This document shows, in pieces, positions 1-8,748 of a stretch of 64,000 bases of DNA. Under the pieces are notes generated by a model that saw only the letters and a program-made list of their open reading frames with translations, was not told the DNA's origin and searched no databases. The position numbers and the translations under genes are program-made. This stretch comes from Polaribacter butkevichii. Lineage in GTDB: Bacteria > Bacteroidota > Bacteroidia > Flavobacteriales > Flavobacteriaceae. The stretch's first letter is position 1. The number at the start of each line of letters is the position of its first letter. The DNA is taken from positions 496,001 through 560,000 of the forward strand of contig NZ_CP150661.1 in NCBI RefSeq assembly GCF_038024105.1, in the 5' to 3' direction.

Positions 1-543
1 TGTTTTTGTGTCGCCAGAGACGGATAAACCACTATCTAACAATAATTCGAAAGCAATATCTGCAATGTTTTGCATCACAATTAAATACTCGTCTTGTGCT
101 TTTTCAAAAGGTTCTGCACCTTGTCCTTTTAGATACTCTCCAACACTTAATTTGGGTAAATCTAAAACTTCTGCGCAGTCTGTTAAGCAAGGAAATTGTG
201 CACCTTCAAAAATATAATGTGCTTTTTCAAATTGTATTTGTCGTCCCAATGGATATAAACGACATGCTAACGGGCGACCTTGATGTACGCTACAACCATG
301 ATTGTCTATATATTGACTACAAGCATTTTGTCCTTTTTTATCTTGTTTTCCGTTAAAAGTTAATCGGATACCACCAAAATCTGTATATAAATCACGAAAT
401 TCTCTCGGACTTACTTTTTTCTCTTTACTAAAACTAAATAACTCCCATGGATTTAACATTACAGCTTTTCCAAAACAACAAGTTCCAGAGCGAGAGCAGG
501 TGAGTGGTAATATACTTTTTGTGCTCAGTTTTGTAGTTTGCAT
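1..543 (-). CDS. YkgJ-family cysteine cluster protein (3' end outside window)
   Basis: The reading frame starts at the ATG complementary to 541-543 and stays open to the window edge, giving 181 codons with the C-terminus missing. The translation has early Cys residues (LTCSRSGTCCFG), a middle CSQYIDNHGCSVHQGRPLACRLYP segment (shortened here: CSQY, NHGCSVH and RPLACRLYP), and a later Cys pair (FPCLTDC). This pattern of paired cysteines with an RPxxCRxYP motif is typical of the YkgJ/UPF0153 CxxCxxCC family, which is thought to bind zinc or iron. The true biochemical role is unknown. No neighbour on its strand is close enough to suggest an operon; the 117 bp up to the next gene show no clear promoter. 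Confidence 0.8.
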   Translation of the reverse strand, partial: MQTTKLSTKSILPLTCSRSGTCCFGKAVMLNPWELFSFSKEKKVSPREFRDLYTDFGGIRLTFNGKQDKKGQNACSQYIDNHGCSVHQGRPLACRLYPLGRQIQFEKAHYIFEGAQFPCLTDCAEVLDLPKLSVGEYLKGQGAEPFEKAQDEYLIVMQNIADIAFELLLDSGLSVSGDTKT

Positions 544-660
544 TCTTAGAGTTTTATAGTAATTTTAGTTTGATGTCGATTCAATAATCTTTAAAAAGGA
601 TAATTGAATTGAGCTGTAAAGGTATTATTTTTCAATCTTAAATTTATAAGAAATTGTTTT

Positions 661-1677
661 TTAACTTTCTAAAATTTCTAATTGTTGTATAATTTGATTT
701 TCTGTTACGGGATATGTTTTCCCTTCTCTAATAGTTCCATAAACATCATCAAATACTTGCTTATAAGAAGATTTTTTAGAAATGATATTTTCATGTTTTT
801 TAACACCTTCATCATTAAAATAAGTCAAAATACCTGTGGTATTAGTGCTTTCAATACCAAATAAAGGATTGGAAGGTTTCATACCTTCTTGCAATTGTTG
901 TTCCTGAACGTCTGCACGTTTTTTTATGTAAGAACCTTTTGTTCCATGTAAAATAAATGCAGGTTGTGGTTCGGAAACTAACAGACTTGTTGTAATAAAA
1001 ACTTGCATGCCCTCTGGATACAATAAATGAAAATGAGCATAATCGTCTACTTGTGTATTTGGTCTAAAATGGCCTAAGCTTTTCTTCCATTCTAAAGGAG
1101 TTCCAAAAAGAGAAATTGCAGCATCTAACAAATGCGGACCTAAATCATAAGATAAACCACTACCAGCAACGGGAGTTTCTTTGGTGATTTTTTCACCTAT
1201 CACATATTTATAACGGTCATAGCGAAGATGAAACTCTACTAATTTACCCAATTTACCAGACTCTAGTACATTTTTAACGGATAAAAAATCACTGTCATAT
1301 CTTCTGTTTTGATACGCTAATACGGAACAATTATATTTCTTTGCAGCATCAAAAAGTTGCTTTGCTTCAGATGAATTTACAGTAAAAGGTTTTTCTAATA
1401 ACACATGCTTTTTTGCTTTCAGTGCTTTTAAAGCAAACTCAAAATGAGTGGGATTTGGTGTATTCACAATAATCAATTCAATTTCTGAATCTGCTAAAAT
1501 TTCATCAATTGTATCGTAGCTATTTATATCAGAATATATAAGATGCGCTTTCTTTTTAGACCTTTCTACCACAGCACTTAATTCAAAATTTTGATGTTCA
1601 TCTAGAAAAGGAGCATGAAATATTTGTCCAGACATTCCAAAAGATAAAATCCCTGTTTTTATTACATTATTACTCAT
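661..1677 (-). CDS. Gfo/Idh/MocA family oxidoreductase
   Basis: A 338-residue protein with an N-terminal Rossmann fold (GILSFGMSGQIFHAPF, residues 9-24) and the EKP motif of the family (HVLLEKPFTV, around residue 95), followed by the C-terminal alpha/beta substrate domain. Family members are NAD(P)-dependent sugar or polyol dehydrogenases or related enzymes. The FGMSGxxFHAPF start is typical of the cytosolic subgroup that includes E. coli YdgJ. The substrate cannot be read from the sequence. It is a single-gene unit: the next gene on this strand begins 53 bp downstream of no obvious partner and is functionally unrelated. Confidence 0.85.
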   Translation of the reverse strand: MSNNVIKTGILSFGMSGQIFHAPFLDEHQNFELSAVVERSKKKAHLIYSDINSYDTIDEILADSEIELIIVNTPNPTHFEFALKALKAKKHVLLEKPFTVNSSEAKQLFDAAKKYNCSVLAYQNRRYDSDFLSVKNVLESGKLGKLVEFHLRYDRYKYVIGEKITKETPVAGSGLSYDLGPHLLDAAISLFGTPLEWKKSLGHFRPNTQVDDYAHFHLLYPEGMQVFITTSLLVSEPQPAFILHGTKGSYIKKRADVQEQQLQEGMKPSNPLFGIESTNTTGILTYFNDEGVKKHENIISKKSSYKQVFDDVYGTIREGKTYPVTENQIIQQLEILES

Positions 1678-1730
1678 AGAATTGATTTTTTATTCGTGTA
1701 ATTTATTTGTAGAAAGTCGTAGTTAAAAAG

Positions 1731-2924
1731 TTAATATTCCATTAATGCATTAAACTTACTATTTAAGTTGTAAATATTTAAATTATCATCAAATGCAATC
1801 TGAACAGCCAGTAGTTTAGTTTCTAATTCAGAAATTTTATTATCAATTTTATTTTTATCTCCAATTACTTTACTTTTTTCTAAAACTTGTTTTAAAGCAG
1901 ACTGGTAAGTGCTAAAAATTGAGATATACTCCTTACTTAATGACTCTACTTCATCTCGTATAAACTTTGCCTGATTTAAGGCATAAGTAGGATACATTAG
2001 TTTTTTATTGGTTAAATGATTATTGTAATCTAAAGGTTTTGCACTAATTATTTTATCTACACTTTGCTGTACAATGCCTTTGGTGTAGTGCTTATTTATT
2101 ACGTTTGTTAAGGTTAATTTTTTATCTTGCTCAGAAATGGCATTTGGGTTTAAAGTATTAGAACGCTCTGTGGTATATTGGGTTAGAAGTAAAACCAAAC
2201 CTTCTTTTCTAATGTCTAAATTGCCAAGATTTTGTTCAAATTCAGTTTGTGCCTTTGCTAATCCTTCATAATGAACCAAATACACATTTAATGATTTTTT
2301 TAAATCGATAACATCGTCTATGGAAACATCATTTCCTTTAAGTGCATTGCCCATGACCAAATCTACCACAGATTTTATAGAACTCACCACGGGTATTGCA
2401 CTGGTTAATTCTTCAGTTAAAGGAGATTTTATAATGTTGTCTATAAATAGAAGAAATTTAGATTTTTTGACACCATTAATTTTTCGATTACCTTTTATAA
2501 TTTCATTTTCTAAAATTTCAGCAATTTCTTCGGATAAAGAAAAACCTAAATCTGAGTTTTCAGGATTGTTTAAGCTAGAAATTTGAGTAAGATAATCGCT
2601 AGTGGCATCCAATTGTTTTATCGCGTTTAAACTAGCGTTTGATGCAAAAACAAATTCGGTTGTGTTTATTATTTTTTTTCTTCGTTGCTCTAATTGTTTC
2701 TTTAAACTAAAAAGCTCTGCATCAGAAAACTCCTTAATAATTTTGTTATTAGACTTCATTAATTCTTCAAAATTATTTACTTTAAGAACAATGGTATCTA
2801 ATTTTTCTTTTGTTTTTAAAAGTTCAAAATAGTTTTTATAAATTACATTTAATGAGTCTTTATTATTTTGTCCGCTTACAATTGATGTAGAAATAAGGAT
2901 AATAATTGTCAGTAGTTTTTTCAT
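1731..2924 (-). CDS. exported hypothetical protein, helical
   Basis: A 397-residue protein with a clear N-terminal signal peptide (MKKLLTIIILISTSIVSGQ, cleavage near residue 19). The rest is rich in Lys, Glu, Asn and Leu with long amphipathic stretches, for example residues 30-95 and 330-390, so it is probably mostly alpha-helical with coiled-coil segments. No catalytic motif or named family is recognisable. It lacks a lipobox and a T9SS C-terminal domain, so a soluble periplasmic location is the simplest guess. The gene stands alone between unrelated genes. Function unknown. Confidence 0.7.
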   Translation of the reverse strand: MKKLLTIIILISTSIVSGQNNKDSLNVIYKNYFELLKTKEKLDTIVLKVNNFEELMKSNNKIIKEFSDAELFSLKKQLEQRRKKIINTTEFVFASNASLNAIKQLDATSDYLTQISSLNNPENSDLGFSLSEEIAEILENEIIKGNRKINGVKKSKFLLFIDNIIKSPLTEELTSAIPVVSSIKSVVDLVMGNALKGNDVSIDDVIDLKKSLNVYLVHYEGLAKAQTEFEQNLGNLDIRKEGLVLLLTQYTTERSNTLNPNAISEQDKKLTLTNVINKHYTKGIVQQSVDKIISAKPLDYNNHLTNKKLMYPTYALNQAKFIRDEVESLSKEYISIFSTYQSALKQVLEKSKVIGDKNKIDNKISELETKLLAVQIAFDDNLNIYNLNSKFNALMEY

Positions 2925-3056
2925 AAGATAGGTTGTTCTTGGTTCAAGTTCCTTAAAATATTAATTTTGATGTAACTTCAAAATTCATGCCTTTAATCAG
3001 AAGTGAGCGAAATTAGCTTTTTTGAGTTAAAATATCAAATTGAAAAAAGACTGCTT

Positions 3057-4055
3057 TTAATAGCCTTTAATCCTTTCCCATAGTTCTGATAATAACTTTT
3101 TACCATCACTTTTTTCTTTGGGCTCTTCTATAAAAAAGGGAATTCCGTTTTCATCAATTTCAATTTTATATTTAAAAACAAAATTCTCTGCATTTGGTTT
3201 TATGCTTAAAGCACCAAAACGTAAATCATTAAAATACAAAACACCTTCTTTTTTATTGATGGTGTACCAACCTTTAGAAATAGCAATCATGCGTTTTACT
3301 TTAGGTTGATGTATCAAATCACCTAACAACTCATGATTTTTAGGATAACTAGAAAATTCAATAGGATTTTTATCAAAAAAGGAAGAATGACCAATTAAAA
3401 AAGCATTTTCTGTTTCTACATTGGCAGTCCATAAAACGGTGTTTAATGGCGTTGGTTTTGTTTCTATTTCTTTGTATTGAATATGTTGTGCAGCTAATTC
3501 TTTGGTAAACGTTTGGTAAGAAATTCCTTTTAAAACCAATGTTAATGCTAAATAAGAACTGCTGATGATCAACCCTAAATTATTATAAAAACGTCTTTTT
3601 CTAGATTCCTTTTTCTGACGCATTGCCAAAACTAAAAACACAATAAATGGTAGGGTATATAAAGGATCTACTACAAATACATTCTTAAAAGCCAATCGAA
3701 TATCTAAAGGCCAAAAAAGTTGTGTGCCCCAAGTAGTTTGTGCGTCTAAAATAGGATGTGTTATAAAAGCCCAAAAGAAAAGCCACGACCAATCTTTAAG
3801 ATTTTTGTATTTCTCATATCGTGTAACTATAAAAGCAAAAATAGGGGCGAAGAGTACCGAAAAAAAGATAGAATGCGTAAAGCCTCTATGCATTTCTAAA
3901 GCGGTAACTTTATCTGTAAAGAAAGCAGAAAGCACATCTAAATCTGGTATTGTACCAGCAATAGCACCATAAAACATGGCTTTATTACCAATTTTTCTTC
4001 CTAAAACAGCTTCTCCAACTGCAGCTCCTAAAACTATTTGCGTTAATGAATCCAA
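3057..4055 (-). CDS. DUF457/YdjM-like membrane-bound metal-dependent hydrolase
   Basis: A 332-residue protein beginning MDSLTQIVLGAAVGEAVLG, with IPDLDVL (about residue 36) and HRGFTHS (about residue 56). This is the signature of the YdjM/DUF457 family of inner-membrane predicted metal-dependent hydrolases. Several hydrophobic segments follow: about 60-80, 90-105, 130-145 and 160-178. The C-terminal 150 residues are soluble and specific to the Bacteroidota type. It lies 22 bp downstream of the SDR gene on the same strand, so the two are probably co-transcribed. The molecular role of the family is not established. Confidence 0.8.
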   Translation of the reverse strand: MDSLTQIVLGAAVGEAVLGRKIGNKAMFYGAIAGTIPDLDVLSAFFTDKVTALEMHRGFTHSIFFSVLFAPIFAFIVTRYEKYKNLKDWSWLFFWAFITHPILDAQTTWGTQLFWPLDIRLAFKNVFVVDPLYTLPFIVFLVLAMRQKKESRKRRFYNNLGLIISSSYLALTLVLKGISYQTFTKELAAQHIQYKEIETKPTPLNTVLWTANVETENAFLIGHSSFFDKNPIEFSSYPKNHELLGDLIHQPKVKRMIAISKGWYTINKKEGVLYFNDLRFGALSIKPNAENFVFKYKIEIDENGIPFFIEEPKEKSDGKKLLSELWERIKGY

Positions 4056-4077
4056 TGTTTTAAAATGTATTTAATAA

Positions 4078-5193
4078 TTAGTAACTTTTTCTAAACTTTT
4101 TTTCGACAGAAAAATTAATTAGGTTCATAAAATTAGCATGAACACCTAAGGTAAGATCTAATTTTAGTTCTTCTATAAACTTTAATATTGAATGAGCATG
4201 AAATTGTAAATCAGGAATGGAAATATAATTCTCAAAAATATCTCCTATGGTTTTATAATACAATGTTTCAAACGTATTTAAGTTTTTTGGCTTCTGTGTT
4301 ACATATTCGTAAGACTTAACATCAAAAGATTCTAAAACATCACCTACATAATTTTTATGCAATATCTGAGTAGGGTTTACAATGTTTAATTCTTTAATCT
4401 GCGGATTTAAAAAAGCGTATAAAATGGCTTTAGAAACAAAATCTACAGGTACAATGTTTAAACCACTTTCTTTATCAATCCAAATTCTAAAAGCATCTTT
4501 AGATTTGGTAGCATATTTATCTAAAAAAATTGCCCAAGAATAAAAAACATCAAATTTTGGCGTTTCAAAAAAAGGTTTGTGAATTAAACGACCACAAATA
4601 ATACTGGGTCTTAAAATCTGAGAAGCAATGTTTTTAGAAGCACAGGTTTCTTTTACAAAACGTTCACTTTCGTATTTAGATTGCTCATATGGGTTTCTAA
4701 AATTGGTAACCGTGTGGTTTTCGATAGCATCGTTTACTTTTTCATTTTGTATGCCAAAAGAATAGGCAGTACTAATGTATAAAAAACGAGTTACACGTTT
4801 AGGCAACTGCTCTAAAAGTTGCTTGGTTACCAAATAATTCTGAGAATGCACTGTTTTTTTAGAATCGCTTGTGCTAGATAAATTGGTAGAACCTGCACAA
4901 TGAATTACAGTATTAAAATCATATTTATCTAAAACCTCATTGCTAATTGTAGCTAAATCATTCGGAATTATAGTAATTTTTTCTAAACAAGCTTCAAGAG
5001 TAAAATCATTTAAAAAATCCGGACGAGACGCGTCTTGTAAAACAGCTAACAAACGTTGTTCTGCTGTTTTTTCATTGGCTCTTATTACTACAAAAAGATG
5101 CTGTACCGTTTTATCTACAATGGCTTTATGTAACCATTCAAAAATAATATGACTCCCAACAATTCCGGTTCCTCCAGTTAATAAACAATTCAT
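4078..5193 (-). CDS. extended SDR, thioester-reductase-like NAD(P)-binding protein
   Basis: A 371-residue protein with TGGTGIVGSH at residues 6-15 (dinucleotide loop), a Ser/Thr active-site region YISTAYSFG, and NPYEQSKYESERF containing YxxxK. This fits the NAD_binding_4 (male sterility/thioester reductase) branch of extended SDRs. Such domains reduce thioester-bound acyl chains to aldehydes or alcohols when fused to carrier proteins. Here the domain stands alone and no carrier protein is adjacent, so the substrate is unknown. It probably forms a two-gene transcript with the DUF457 gene. A strong terminator (5233-5266) separates it from gcvT upstream. Confidence 0.75.
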   Translation of the reverse strand: MNCLLTGGTGIVGSHIIFEWLHKAIVDKTVQHLFVVIRANEKTAEQRLLAVLQDASRPDFLNDFTLEACLEKITIIPNDLATISNEVLDKYDFNTVIHCAGSTNLSSTSDSKKTVHSQNYLVTKQLLEQLPKRVTRFLYISTAYSFGIQNEKVNDAIENHTVTNFRNPYEQSKYESERFVKETCASKNIASQILRPSIICGRLIHKPFFETPKFDVFYSWAIFLDKYATKSKDAFRIWIDKESGLNIVPVDFVSKAILYAFLNPQIKELNIVNPTQILHKNYVGDVLESFDVKSYEYVTQKPKNLNTFETLYYKTIGDIFENYISIPDLQFHAHSILKFIEELKLDLTLGVHANFMNLINFSVEKKFRKSY

Positions 5194-5232
5194 GTTTTTT
5201 TTTGATAAAATTTCAATAGGTGATTTAATAAA

Positions 5233-5266
5233 AAAAATAGTTGTCTTAAAACAGACAACTATTTTT
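5233..5266 (-). terminator. intrinsic terminator downstream of gcvT
   Basis: A perfect 14-bp inverted repeat, AAAAATAGTTGTCT (5233-5246) and AGACAACTATTTTT (5253-5266), with a 6-nt loop. On the minus strand it ends in a T-rich tract. It lies 107 bp past the gcvT stop and before the SDR start, so it most likely ends gcvT transcription. Confidence 0.75.
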
Positions 5267-5337
5267 CCGCTTGAGCGAAGTAGAAAGGTATAGTTATTAT
5301 AACTTATAAAGTTCTCGACTGCGCTCGAACGGACATA
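5267..5337. repeat. intergenic inverted-repeat element (GCGCTCGAAC type)
   Basis: The two ends, CGCTTGAGCGAAGTAGAAA (about 5269-5287) and TTCTCGACTGCGCTCGAACG (about 5312-5331), are imperfect inverted copies of each other around a 24-bp AT-rich centre. I recall similar GAGCGCAGTCGAGAAC units scattered between genes in many flavobacterial genomes. It has no coding potential. It is probably a REP or MITE-like element that forms a hairpin. Confidence 0.5.
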
Positions 5338-5372
5338 CTAATATTTTTTTAGAGAACTTCTAAAATGTTATT

Positions 5373-6458
5373 TTATCCTTTGTAAAAGGGAAGTTTTACA
5401 ATCGTTGCCGGAATCGCTTTTTTACGAACCTGAATATGAATTTGTGAACCTGCTTTAGACAAGATTCTTGGTACATATCCCATTCCAATTCCTTTATTTA
5501 AACAAGGGCTCATAGTACCAGAAGTTACCACACCAATTACGTTTCCATTTCCGTCTACAATATCATAACCATGTCTTGGTACACCTCTTTCATCTAGTTC
5601 AAAAGCAACCAATCTTCTTTCTGGCTTGTGCTCTTTTTCTTTCGCTAAAGCTTCTGCATTTACAAAGTCTTTGGTAAATTTAGTAATCCAACTTAAACCT
5701 GCTTCAATAGGCGATGTGGTATCGTCAATATCATTACCGTATAAACAATATCCCATTTCTAAACGCAACGTATCTCTTGCTGCTAAACCAATTGGCTTAA
5801 TTCCGAAGTCTGCACCAGCTTCAAAAACTTTGTTCCAAATTTGTTCTGCCTCTTCGTTTTTGCAGTAAATTTCAAATCCGCCAGAACCAGTATAACCAGT
5901 TGCAGAAATAATTACATTTTCGATACCAGCAAAATCACCTATTTTAAATTTATAAAAAGGGATGCTTGCTAAGTCTACAGAAGTTAAAGATTGCATTGCT
6001 TCTACAGCTTTTGGTCCTTGAATAGCTAATAAAGAATAATCTTCAGACAAGTTTTTTAAATCAGCATTAAACTCTTTATTATATGTAGAAATCCAATTCC
6101 AATCTTTATCTATATTAGAAGCGTTTACCACTAATAAATACGTGTTTTCTTTAATTTTATAACAAATTAAATCATCTACAATTCCGTTTTCTTCATTAGG
6201 GAAACAACTGTATTGAGCATCGCCAATGGCAAGTTTAGAAGCATCATTAGAAGTTACTTTTTGTATTAAAGCCAAAGCATTTTCTCCTTCAACCAAAAAT
6301 TCTCCCATGTGGCTAACGTCAAAAACACCAACAGACTCTCTTACGGTTAAATGTTCTGCTGTAACTCCTTCATATTGTACAGGCATATTGTAACCAGCAA
6401 AAGGAACCATTTTAGCACCTAAAGCAACGTGAATATTATTTAATGCAATATTTTTCAT
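5373..6458 (-). CDS. gcvT: glycine cleavage system aminomethyltransferase (T protein)
   Basis: The T protein takes the aminomethyl group from lipoyl-H protein and passes it to tetrahydrofolate, releasing ammonia. The 361-residue product starting [20 protein letters not shown] has the usual family length. It contains [16 protein letters not shown], the [12 protein letters not shown] segment and a C-terminal beta-barrel ending KLPFYKG. An upstream in-frame ATG at 6587 would add 43 residues unlike the family, so I chose 6458. The other glycine cleavage genes are not in this window. The 5' region faces the M24 peptidase gene, and the two promoters must lie within about 130 bp. Confidence 0.95.
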   Translation of the reverse strand: MKNIALNNIHVALGAKMVPFAGYNMPVQYEGVTAEHLTVRESVGVFDVSHMGEFLVEGENALALIQKVTSNDASKLAIGDAQYSCFPNEENGIVDDLICYKIKENTYLLVVNASNIDKDWNWISTYNKEFNADLKNLSEDYSLLAIQGPKAVEAMQSLTSVDLASIPFYKFKIGDFAGIENVIISATGYTGSGGFEIYCKNEEAEQIWNKVFEAGADFGIKPIGLAARDTLRLEMGYCLYGNDIDDTTSPIEAGLSWITKFTKDFVNAEALAKEKEHKPERRLVAFELDERGVPRHGYDIVDGNGNVIGVVTSGTMSPCLNKGIGMGYVPRILSKAGSQIHIQVRKKAIPATIVKLPFYKG

Positions 6459-6556
6459 GTATAGATTTCTTAAAATTTCAGCTAAATTATTGAAAAAATT
6501 GGAATTATCTATCACTAATAGTTTGTTAATATTTTTAGATAGAAAATAATAAATGT

Positions 6557-6564
6557 TACATTTG
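6557..6564 (+). promoter_or_regulatory. candidate -7 box (TACATTTG) for the M24 peptidase gene
   Basis: TACATTTG matches the Bacteroidota TAnnTTTG -7 element exactly. Transcription would start near 6570, upstream of the ATG at 6592 and downstream of the alternative ATG at 6553. This supports the shorter protein with the signal peptide at its N-terminus. No good -33 TTG was found at the usual spacing. Confidence 0.4.
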
Positions 6565-6591
6565 ATTTTCTCAAAAAATAAAATCACTTTT

Positions 6592-8226
6592 ATGAAAGTT
6601 TTTAAATTTTTATGTACCGTTTTTTTACTAGTTAGCCTAAATACTGTAGCACAAGTACCTACAGATTTTTTATCGAAAGAATTTCATAAAGAAAGGCGCG
6701 AAATTTTGCGTTCTAAAATGCCACAAAATTCTGTAGCGGTTGTATTTGCTAATCCTATTAGAAATAGAGCCAATGATGTAGATTATGTGTTTCATCAAGA
6801 TCCAAACTTTTATTATTTAACCGGTTATAGAGAACCCAATGCGGTTTTAGTGTTGTTTTCGGAAAACCAAACAAATGCAAACGGAGCTTCTTATAATGAA
6901 ATATTATATGTTCAGAAAAAAGATGCGCAAGCAGAAATGTGGTACGGAATGCGTTTGGGAGCAGTGGGAGCAGCAAAAGAATTGGGTTTTAATGATGTAA
7001 TGACTGGAGAAGATTTTATAAAAACACAAATCGATTTTAAGAAATTTAATCGAGTGTTTATAGAAAAGTTTAACGACGATTATAGAAATTCAACTAGAAA
7101 CAAAGCAGAAATTTACGATTTAGTAGCTAGTTTTAAAGAAGTATCAGGGTTTCATAAAATACAATTTTTGCCAGAACATGTAGAAAAAGTGCATCAAGCT
7201 ATTGCAAATGTTCCTGAAAAAAATAGAATTGAACTTTCAAAAAAAATCAATCAAGAGCTTAGGCGATATCCAGAATTAAAAAAAGATAAGTTAATCATGG
7301 ATTTTGCAAGTGCAAAAAATGATAATGAGTTAAAGGATTATCAACAAAAAATTAGTCTGAACCTAAAAGCTAAAAAAGAGAATAATTTCGATTTTTCTTT
7401 CTTACCCAATAATTTAGCTACGTTAAGAGAAGTGAAGACGGAAGAAGAAATAAAACTATTAACCAAAGCAGTGCGTATTTCTGCGATTGGGCAGATAGAA
7501 GTAATGAAAGCAATGAAACCGCACATGTCTGAAACCGAATTACAGGGAATTCATGAGTTTGTATATAAAAAATACGGAGCAGAATACGAAGGTTATCCGT
7601 CTATTGTAGGTGCCGGAAATAATGGGTGTATTTTACATTATATAGAAAATAATAAAACAAAAATTGGCAACGATTTAGTTTTGATGGATTTAGGTGCGGA
7701 GTACAGAGGTTATACAGCAGATGTAACACGTACAATTCCTGCCAACGGAAAATTTACAAAAGCTCAAAAAGAAATTTACAATATTGTTTATAAAGCACAA
7801 GAAGCAGCTATTAAATTATATGTTGTAGGCGGTAGCATGCAGGCACCAAACAGAGCGGCAGTAAAAATAGTAAACGAAGGATTGTTTCAACTAGGCATTA
7901 TTAAATCTGTAAATGAAAGACATAATTATTTGCCACACGGAACCATACATCATATTGGTTTAGACGTGCACGATCCAGGAAATTATAATAACTTTGAAGA
8001 AAATATGATTGCCACCATAGAACCTGGAATTTACATTCCAGAAGGTAGTAATTGTGATAAAAAATATTGGGGAATTGGTATTCGAATAGAAGATGATATT
8101 TTAATAACCAAAAATGGGCCTGTAAACCTCTCTGCAGAAGCACCTAGAACCGTAAAAGAAATAGAAAAAATGATGGCAAAAAAGTCCGTTTTAGACGATT
8201 TTGTATTACCAAATTTAGATAAATAA
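6592..8226 (+). CDS. exported Xaa-Pro aminopeptidase (M24B metallopeptidase)
   Basis: Releases N-terminal residues before proline. The start at 6592 gives a 544-residue protein with signal peptide [21 protein letters not shown]; the earlier ATG at 6553 would place 13 residues before it. The N-terminal domain (about 30-230) resembles the aminopeptidase P non-catalytic domain. The C-terminal pita-bread domain shows the five metal ligands: Asp in [10 protein letters not shown], Asp in YTADVTRT, His in [10 protein letters not shown], Glu in IEPGIYIP and Glu in IRIEDD. The protein is probably periplasmic. The stop overlaps the next start by one base, so the two genes are translationally coupled. 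Confidence 0.9.
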   Translation: MKVFKFLCTVFLLVSLNTVAQVPTDFLSKEFHKERREILRSKMPQNSVAVVFANPIRNRANDVDYVFHQDPNFYYLTGYREPNAVLVLFSENQTNANGASYNEILYVQKKDAQAEMWYGMRLGAVGAAKELGFNDVMTGEDFIKTQIDFKKFNRVFIEKFNDDYRNSTRNKAEIYDLVASFKEVSGFHKIQFLPEHVEKVHQAIANVPEKNRIELSKKINQELRRYPELKKDKLIMDFASAKNDNELKDYQQKISLNLKAKKENNFDFSFLPNNLATLREVKTEEEIKLLTKAVRISAIGQIEVMKAMKPHMSETELQGIHEFVYKKYGAEYEGYPSIVGAGNNGCILHYIENNKTKIGNDLVLMDLGAEYRGYTADVTRTIPANGKFTKAQKEIYNIVYKAQEAAIKLYVVGGSMQAPNRAAVKIVNEGLFQLGIIKSVNERHNYLPHGTIHHIGLDVHDPGNYNNFEENMIATIEPGIYIPEGSNCDKKYWGIGIRIEDDILITKNGPVNLSAEAPRTVKEIEKMMAKKSVLDDFVLPNLDK

Positions 8227-8447
8227 TGAGCACAGAACAACCCAATAATCCGTTACACGGTATAAAATTAGCTACCATGTTAGAACAATTGTTTAAAGAA
8301 TATGGATGGGAAGAATTAGGCGATATTTTAAATATTAATGCATTTAAAAACAATCCTACTTATAAATCGAGTTTAAAATTTTTAAGAACTACACCCTGGG
8401 CAAGAGAAAAAGTAGAGCGTTTTTATTTAAAAAACATGATTAAATAA
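8226..8447 (+). CDS. VF530-family (DUF2132) small protein
   Basis: A 73-residue protein containing [22 protein letters not shown] and [18 protein letters not shown], the hallmark of the VF530 family. That family has a solved fold proposed to bind DNA. It begins inside the stop codon of the aminopeptidase gene (TAATG), so it is translated from the same message. A structured repeat begins 7 nt after its stop. The physiological role is unknown. Confidence 0.85.
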   Translation: MSTEQPNNPLHGIKLATMLEQLFKEYGWEELGDILNINAFKNNPTYKSSLKFLRTTPWAREKVERFYLKNMIK

Positions 8448-8454
8448 TTTTTTT

Positions 8455-8604
8455 AGAAGCTATTTCTTGCTTTTCGTTATATCTTTTTATAGCTGTCATT
8501 ACGAAGGGTGTTTTTTGTTAGCGGCGATAATTTATTATTTAGAATCGTAATAACTTTTTTTATAAAGGCTATAAAAAGGATGCCACTGCAATCAAGGCTA
8601 AACT
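8455..8604 (+). repeat. structured 3'-UTR repeat, copy 1
   Basis: It begins AGAAGCTATTTCTTGCTTTT (8455) and ends CAATCAAGGCTAAACT (about 8589-8604). The same two ends occur at 16291-16380 in the opposite orientation, downstream of porX. Inside, ATCTTTTTATAG pairs with CTATAAAAAGGAT. A further nested pair, GTCATTACGA (8495-8504) and TCGTAATAAC (8545-8554), extends the hairpin or marks an insertion in the loop. It starts 7 nt after the VF530 stop codon. It could be a transcribed RNA structure, a terminator, or a mobile palindromic repeat. Confidence 0.6.
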
Positions 8605-8635
8605 TGTTTGTTAGCTATTTTAAATTAAGAGGCTC

Positions 8636-8722
8636 TATGTCATTCCGAATGAGGTACGAAGAGGAATCTAGAAGTATCATGAGATTTCTCAACCCCGAAA
8701 AAACTCATTTCGAAATGACATA
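8636..8722. repeat. inverted-repeat element with TATGTCATT ends
   Basis: The element begins TATGTCATTCCGAATGAG and ends CTCATTTCGAAATGACATA; these are near-perfect inverted copies. The inner sequence (AGGAATCTAGAAG...CATGAGATTTCTC) resembles intergenic repeats I recall from other flavobacteria. An open frame across it (8508-8723) has no protein-like features and I treat it as non-coding. It fills most of the gap between the VF530 gene and the sirtuin gene and may serve as a bidirectional terminator. Confidence 0.6.
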
Positions 8723-8748
8723 GGAGAAAAAAGAATAAACGTGGCAAT

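Noticed and set aside
6458..6587. 43-residue N-terminal extension of GcvT
   Set aside because: The extension is unlike the family, crosses the promoter box of the divergent gene, and the shorter start gives the usual length.
661..8240. Numerous 60-90 codon open frames antisense to the genes here and in the rest of the window
   Set aside because: They mirror real genes, lack start context and show no protein features of their own.
8508..8723. 71-codon open frame on the plus strand
   Set aside because: It runs through the two palindromic repeat elements and has no protein-like character, so I treat it as non-coding.
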